Shown piece after piece: positions 5,615 through 7,045 of a stretch of 7,045 nucleotides of DNA. Position 1 is the stretch's first letter. Every line of letters begins with the position of its first letter. Location: positions 1 through 7,045 of the forward strand of contig JAHDSS010000295.1 of the NCBI GenBank assembly GCA_018432565.1, in the 5' to 3' direction. The DNA is from Kiritimatiellia bacterium. Its GTDB lineage: Bacteria; Verrucomicrobiota; Kiritimatiellia; CAIQIC01; Lenti-01. The notes under the pieces are model-generated. The model had not been told where the DNA came from, did no database searches, and saw only the letters and a list, made by a program, of their open reading frames with translations. Made by a program: the position numbers and the translations under genes.

Positions 5615-6516
5615 TCTATTGGTTCTACCGGCTGCTGGCGTTCCTGGTGCGCCTCCTGCCGCTGAAAGGCGCGTACTGGCTGGGACTGCGCATCTGCGAC
5701 TTCATGTTCTTCGTCAACCGCCGCGCCCGGCGGGCGGTGCGCGAACACATCCGCATCATTTTCGACTATCAGGACATCGTGCCGTCCCGGCGGATTCTCG
5801 ACGGCTGCGCGCGAAAGACGTTCCAGTACTTCGGCAAGTACCTCGCGGATTTCATCCGGTTCCGCACACTGACTCCCCAGGGGGTGCGGGAACATGTCAG
5901 CATCCAGGGACTGAAGCATCTGGAGACGATCCGGAACTCAACGAAAGGGGCGATTCTGCTGACGGCCCACTACGGCAACTGGGAGCTGGGGGGGGCCTTC
6001 ATTGCCTCGATGGGCATTCCGATCAATGCGGTGGTTCGCCCGGTGGACTCGCCGCCGCTGGAGCGGATTTTCAGCCTGTTCCGGAGGCAGCGCGGCCTGA
6101 AGGTGATCCCGCTGGCGAAGGCCGGCGTGGGCATTCTCAAGGCCCTGAAGCGGGGCGAAGTGGTTGCGCTGGTCGGCGACCGCGACTTCACCGGCAACGG
6201 GCGGCCGTGGAAACTGTTCGGCCGGGAAACCTCGCTGCCGCGCGGCGCGGCCTGGTTCGCCCACCGCACCGGCACGCCTATTTACTTGGGATTCGCCACC
6301 CGCGCCGCGGACGATACCTTCATTTTGACCATCCATCCGCCGATTGATCCGGTCGCCGCCGGCAGCGAAGACGCCATCCAGGCTCAAATCGTGAAGGTCA
6401 TGGAAGACACCATCGCGCGCGATCCGTGCCAGTGGTTCATCTTCGATCCCTTCTGGCCCGGCGAAGGCGAATCCGCCCCGCCGCCGCCCGACACCGCCCG
6501 GATGCTGCAGCCCTGA
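5611..6516 (+). CDS. LpxL/HtrB-family lysophospholipid/lipid A acyltransferase
   Basis: A 301-residue acyltransferase of the bacterial lipid A acyltransferase family (E. coli LpxL is about 306). These enzymes move an acyl chain from acyl-carrier protein to lipid A or a related glycolipid at the inner-membrane cytoplasmic face. Residues 1-35 are hydrophobic with scattered Arg (membrane anchor). The catalytic HX4E motif is HYGNWE, His120 and Glu125. VGDRDF at 188-193, LPRGAAWFA at 209-217 and the C-terminal CQWFIFDPFWP at 273-283 fit the family. A proline-rich tail ends the protein. GGAGGAGG (5599-5606) is a strong ribosome binding site and the ATG overlaps the glycosyltransferase stop (ATGA). 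It is the last gene of the plus-strand unit. Acyl acceptor unknown: lipid A or the product of the adjacent glycosyltransferase are both reasonable. A run of eight G directly follows the catalytic motif codons. Confidence 0.88.
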   Translation: MIYWFYRLLAFLVRLLPLKGAYWLGLRICDFMFFVNRRARRAVREHIRIIFDYQDIVPSRRILDGCARKTFQYFGKYLADFIRFRTLTPQGVREHVSIQGLKHLETIRNSTKGAILLTAHYGNWELGGAFIASMGIPINAVVRPVDSPPLERIFSLFRRQRGLKVIPLAKAGVGILKALKRGEVVALVGDRDFTGNGRPWKLFGRETSLPRGAAWFAHRTGTPIYLGFATRAADDTFILTIHPPIDPVAAGSEDAIQAQIVKVMEDTIARDPCQWFIFDPFWPGEGESAPPPPDTARMLQP

Positions 6517-6585
6517 AGGGAAACCCGGCGGCCGGAAGCCACCGCTCCCGCAAACGGACCGGCATGCGATAGACCCACGAAAAAA

Positions 6586-6609
6586 GTATAGTTATTGCAA
6601 TAACTATAC
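6586..6609. repeat. 24-base perfect A+T-rich palindrome; possible minus-strand terminator
   Basis: The half-site GTATAGTTATTG is followed at once by its exact reverse complement. Only 6 of 24 bases are G or C, in a G+C-rich neighbourhood. Six A precede it on the plus strand (6580-6585), so on the minus strand a 10-bp hairpin with loop TGCA is followed by TTTTTT, the layout of an intrinsic terminator for the hydrolase gene ending at 6718. The stem has only two G-C pairs, which is weak for a terminator, so a protein-binding operator is an alternative. It shares a TTGCAA centre with the palindrome at 224-243. Confidence 0.55.
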
Positions 6610-6640
6610 AAGCGGGACCGGCCAGGACGGAGCCTGCCCC

Positions 6641-6660
6641 TCCGGAACAGTCCGGATTTT
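6641..6660 (+). terminator. Candidate intrinsic terminator of the plus-strand unit
   Basis: TCCGGA, loop ACAG, TCCGGA and then TTTT form a 6-bp hairpin with a short U run, 124 bases after the acyltransferase stop. The stem is short and the U run only four, so it is a weak candidate. The second arm and U run are shared with the left end of repeat copy E3, so the resemblance may be a by-product of that repeat. Confidence 0.3.
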
Positions 6661-6676
6661 CCACGGTGTGGTCCGG
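6652..6676. repeat. Palindromic repeat copy E3 (right half shortened)
   Basis: Starts CCGGATTTTCCACGG, identical over 15 bases to E2 read on the minus strand. The right half reads TGGTCCGG where a full palindrome would read TGG-AAAA-TCCGG, so it looks like a copy that lost its four A. Confidence 0.65.
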
Positions 6677-6682
6677 CGGCTG

Positions 6683-6709
6683 CCGGATTCCATGGCGTGG
6701 AAAATCCGG
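6683..6709. repeat. Palindromic repeat copy E4 (left half shortened)
   Basis: The left half reads CCGGATTCCA where the full element would have CCGGATTTTCCA (two T missing); the right half TGGAAAATCCGG is complete. The centre and right arm match E1. The copy ends 8 bases from the hydrolase stop codon. Confidence 0.65.
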
Positions 6710-6717
6710 AAACCCGG

Positions 6718-7045
6718 CTACGGCTTGAAGCGGGCGAGAAAGTCTTCGAGTTCGCGGTGGCCGGGGGCTCCGGGGGTGAACCACGATCCGTCGCCATGTT
6801 CGCCTTCCAGCAGGACGAACGTCTTGGGGGGGGCGGCGGCGGCATGCAGGAGGCGTCCGCTCTGGAAGGGCACGACCTCGTCGCGGATGCCGTGCCCGAA
6901 GAGCTTGGGCAGGCCGTCGAGGGTGGCGGCCCGGGCGGCGCCGTCATAGGACACCGACAGCAGGCGGTGCAGCGGCAGCCGGGGATACCAGCGTTGGGCG
7001 AGATCGGCCGCGGAGGAAAAACCGGATTCGACGATCAGCCCGGCC
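6718..7045 (-). CDS. Alpha/beta hydrolase (C-terminal fragment)
   Basis: The gene enters from the right edge; the last 108 codons are visible and end at a TAG (6720-6718). The frame is open to the edge, reading AGLIVESGFSSAADLAQRWY and on through YDGAARAATLDGLPKLFGHG, so the GTG at 6954 is internal and not the start. The layout is that of serine hydrolases of the alpha/beta fold: GLIVESGFSS is the strand just after the nucleophile region, GHGIRDEVVPF carries the catalytic Asp in the familiar HGxxDxxVP pattern, and LEGEHGD carries the catalytic His. The nucleophile Ser motif (GxSxG) lies outside the window. Closest in feel to the ABHD/BEM46-type or prolyl-peptidase-like hydrolases; substrate unknown. 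It converges with the acyltransferase gene across a 201-base gap. Confidence 0.85.
   Translation of the reverse strand, partial: AGLIVESGFSSAADLAQRWYPRLPLHRLLSVSYDGAARAATLDGLPKLFGHGIRDEVVPFQSGRLLHAAAAPPKTFVLLEGEHGDGSWFTPGAPGHRELEDFLARFKP

Larger units (their letters stand above)
6651..6710. repeat. Inverted-repeat composite formed by palindrome copies E3 and E4
   Basis: TCCGGATTTTCCACG (6651-6665) is exactly inverted as CGTGGAAAATCCGGA (6696-6710), 15 bp with 30 bases between. The interior has its own hairpin, TCCGGC-GGCT-GCCGGA at 6672-6687. The whole could fold as a long hairpin with a nested stem or as a cruciform. It sits between two convergent genes, so it could separate their transcripts, although no long T run follows on either side. 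Confidence 0.7.

Noticed and set aside
6718..6954. A complete 78-residue gene starting at the GTG at 6954
   Set aside because: The frame continues upstream to the window edge with alpha/beta-hydrolase sequence (GLIVESGFSS), so this is only the C-terminal part of a larger gene.

Overview
This is a compact, G+C-rich (roughly two thirds by eye) bacterial window with eight protein genes, two of them cut by the window edges. It looks like ordinary chromosome: an rRNA methyltransferase, lipoyl synthase, a lipid glycosyltransferase and a lipid A-type acyltransferase. I see no transposase, integrase, phage gene, CRISPR array, tRNA or rRNA. A lipobox-bearing binding lipoprotein and an LpxL/HtrB-type acyltransferase suggest a Gram-negative (diderm) cell. 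The G+C-rich housekeeping genes, a DUF1015 gene and short intergenic palindromes of the form TTTTCCA-N5-TGGAAAA remind me of the Kiritimatiellota/Verrucomicrobiota side of the PVC group. That placement rests on recollection, not on a search, and is weak.

Layout: (1) 1-148, minus strand, N-terminus of a HAD-family phosphatase. (2) 149-252, a short gap holding a TTGCAA-centred palindrome and two copies of the TTTTCCA/TGGAAAA palindrome. (3) 253-2333, minus strand, a two-gene unit: an RlmI-like 23S rRNA methyltransferase, then a cobalamin/iron-siderophore-type substrate-binding lipoprotein whose start overlaps the methyltransferase stop. (4) 2334-2388, a 55-base divergent promoter region. (5) 2389-6516, plus strand, a tight four-gene unit: DUF1015 protein, lipoyl synthase (lipA), an MGDG-synthase/UgtP-like glycosyltransferase and an LpxL/HtrB-like acyltransferase. 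The last three are joined by ATGA stop/start overlaps. (6) 6517-6717, a convergent intergenic region with a perfect 24-base A+T-rich palindrome, a possible terminator and an inverted pair of the same palindromic repeat seen at the left end. (7) 6718-7045, minus strand, C-terminus of an alpha/beta hydrolase.

The last two genes of the plus-strand unit plausibly cooperate in making or remodelling a membrane glycolipid: one transfers a sugar to a lipid acceptor, the other an acyl chain. Why lipA, a protein-lipoylation enzyme, is coupled to them is not explained by the sequence. The most distinctive non-coding signal is the palindromic repeat family. Four copies lie in the only two intergenic gaps longer than 60 bases, and each gap carries one copy of each of two sub-types. 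I did not find a convincing new defence, mobile or catalytic system here.
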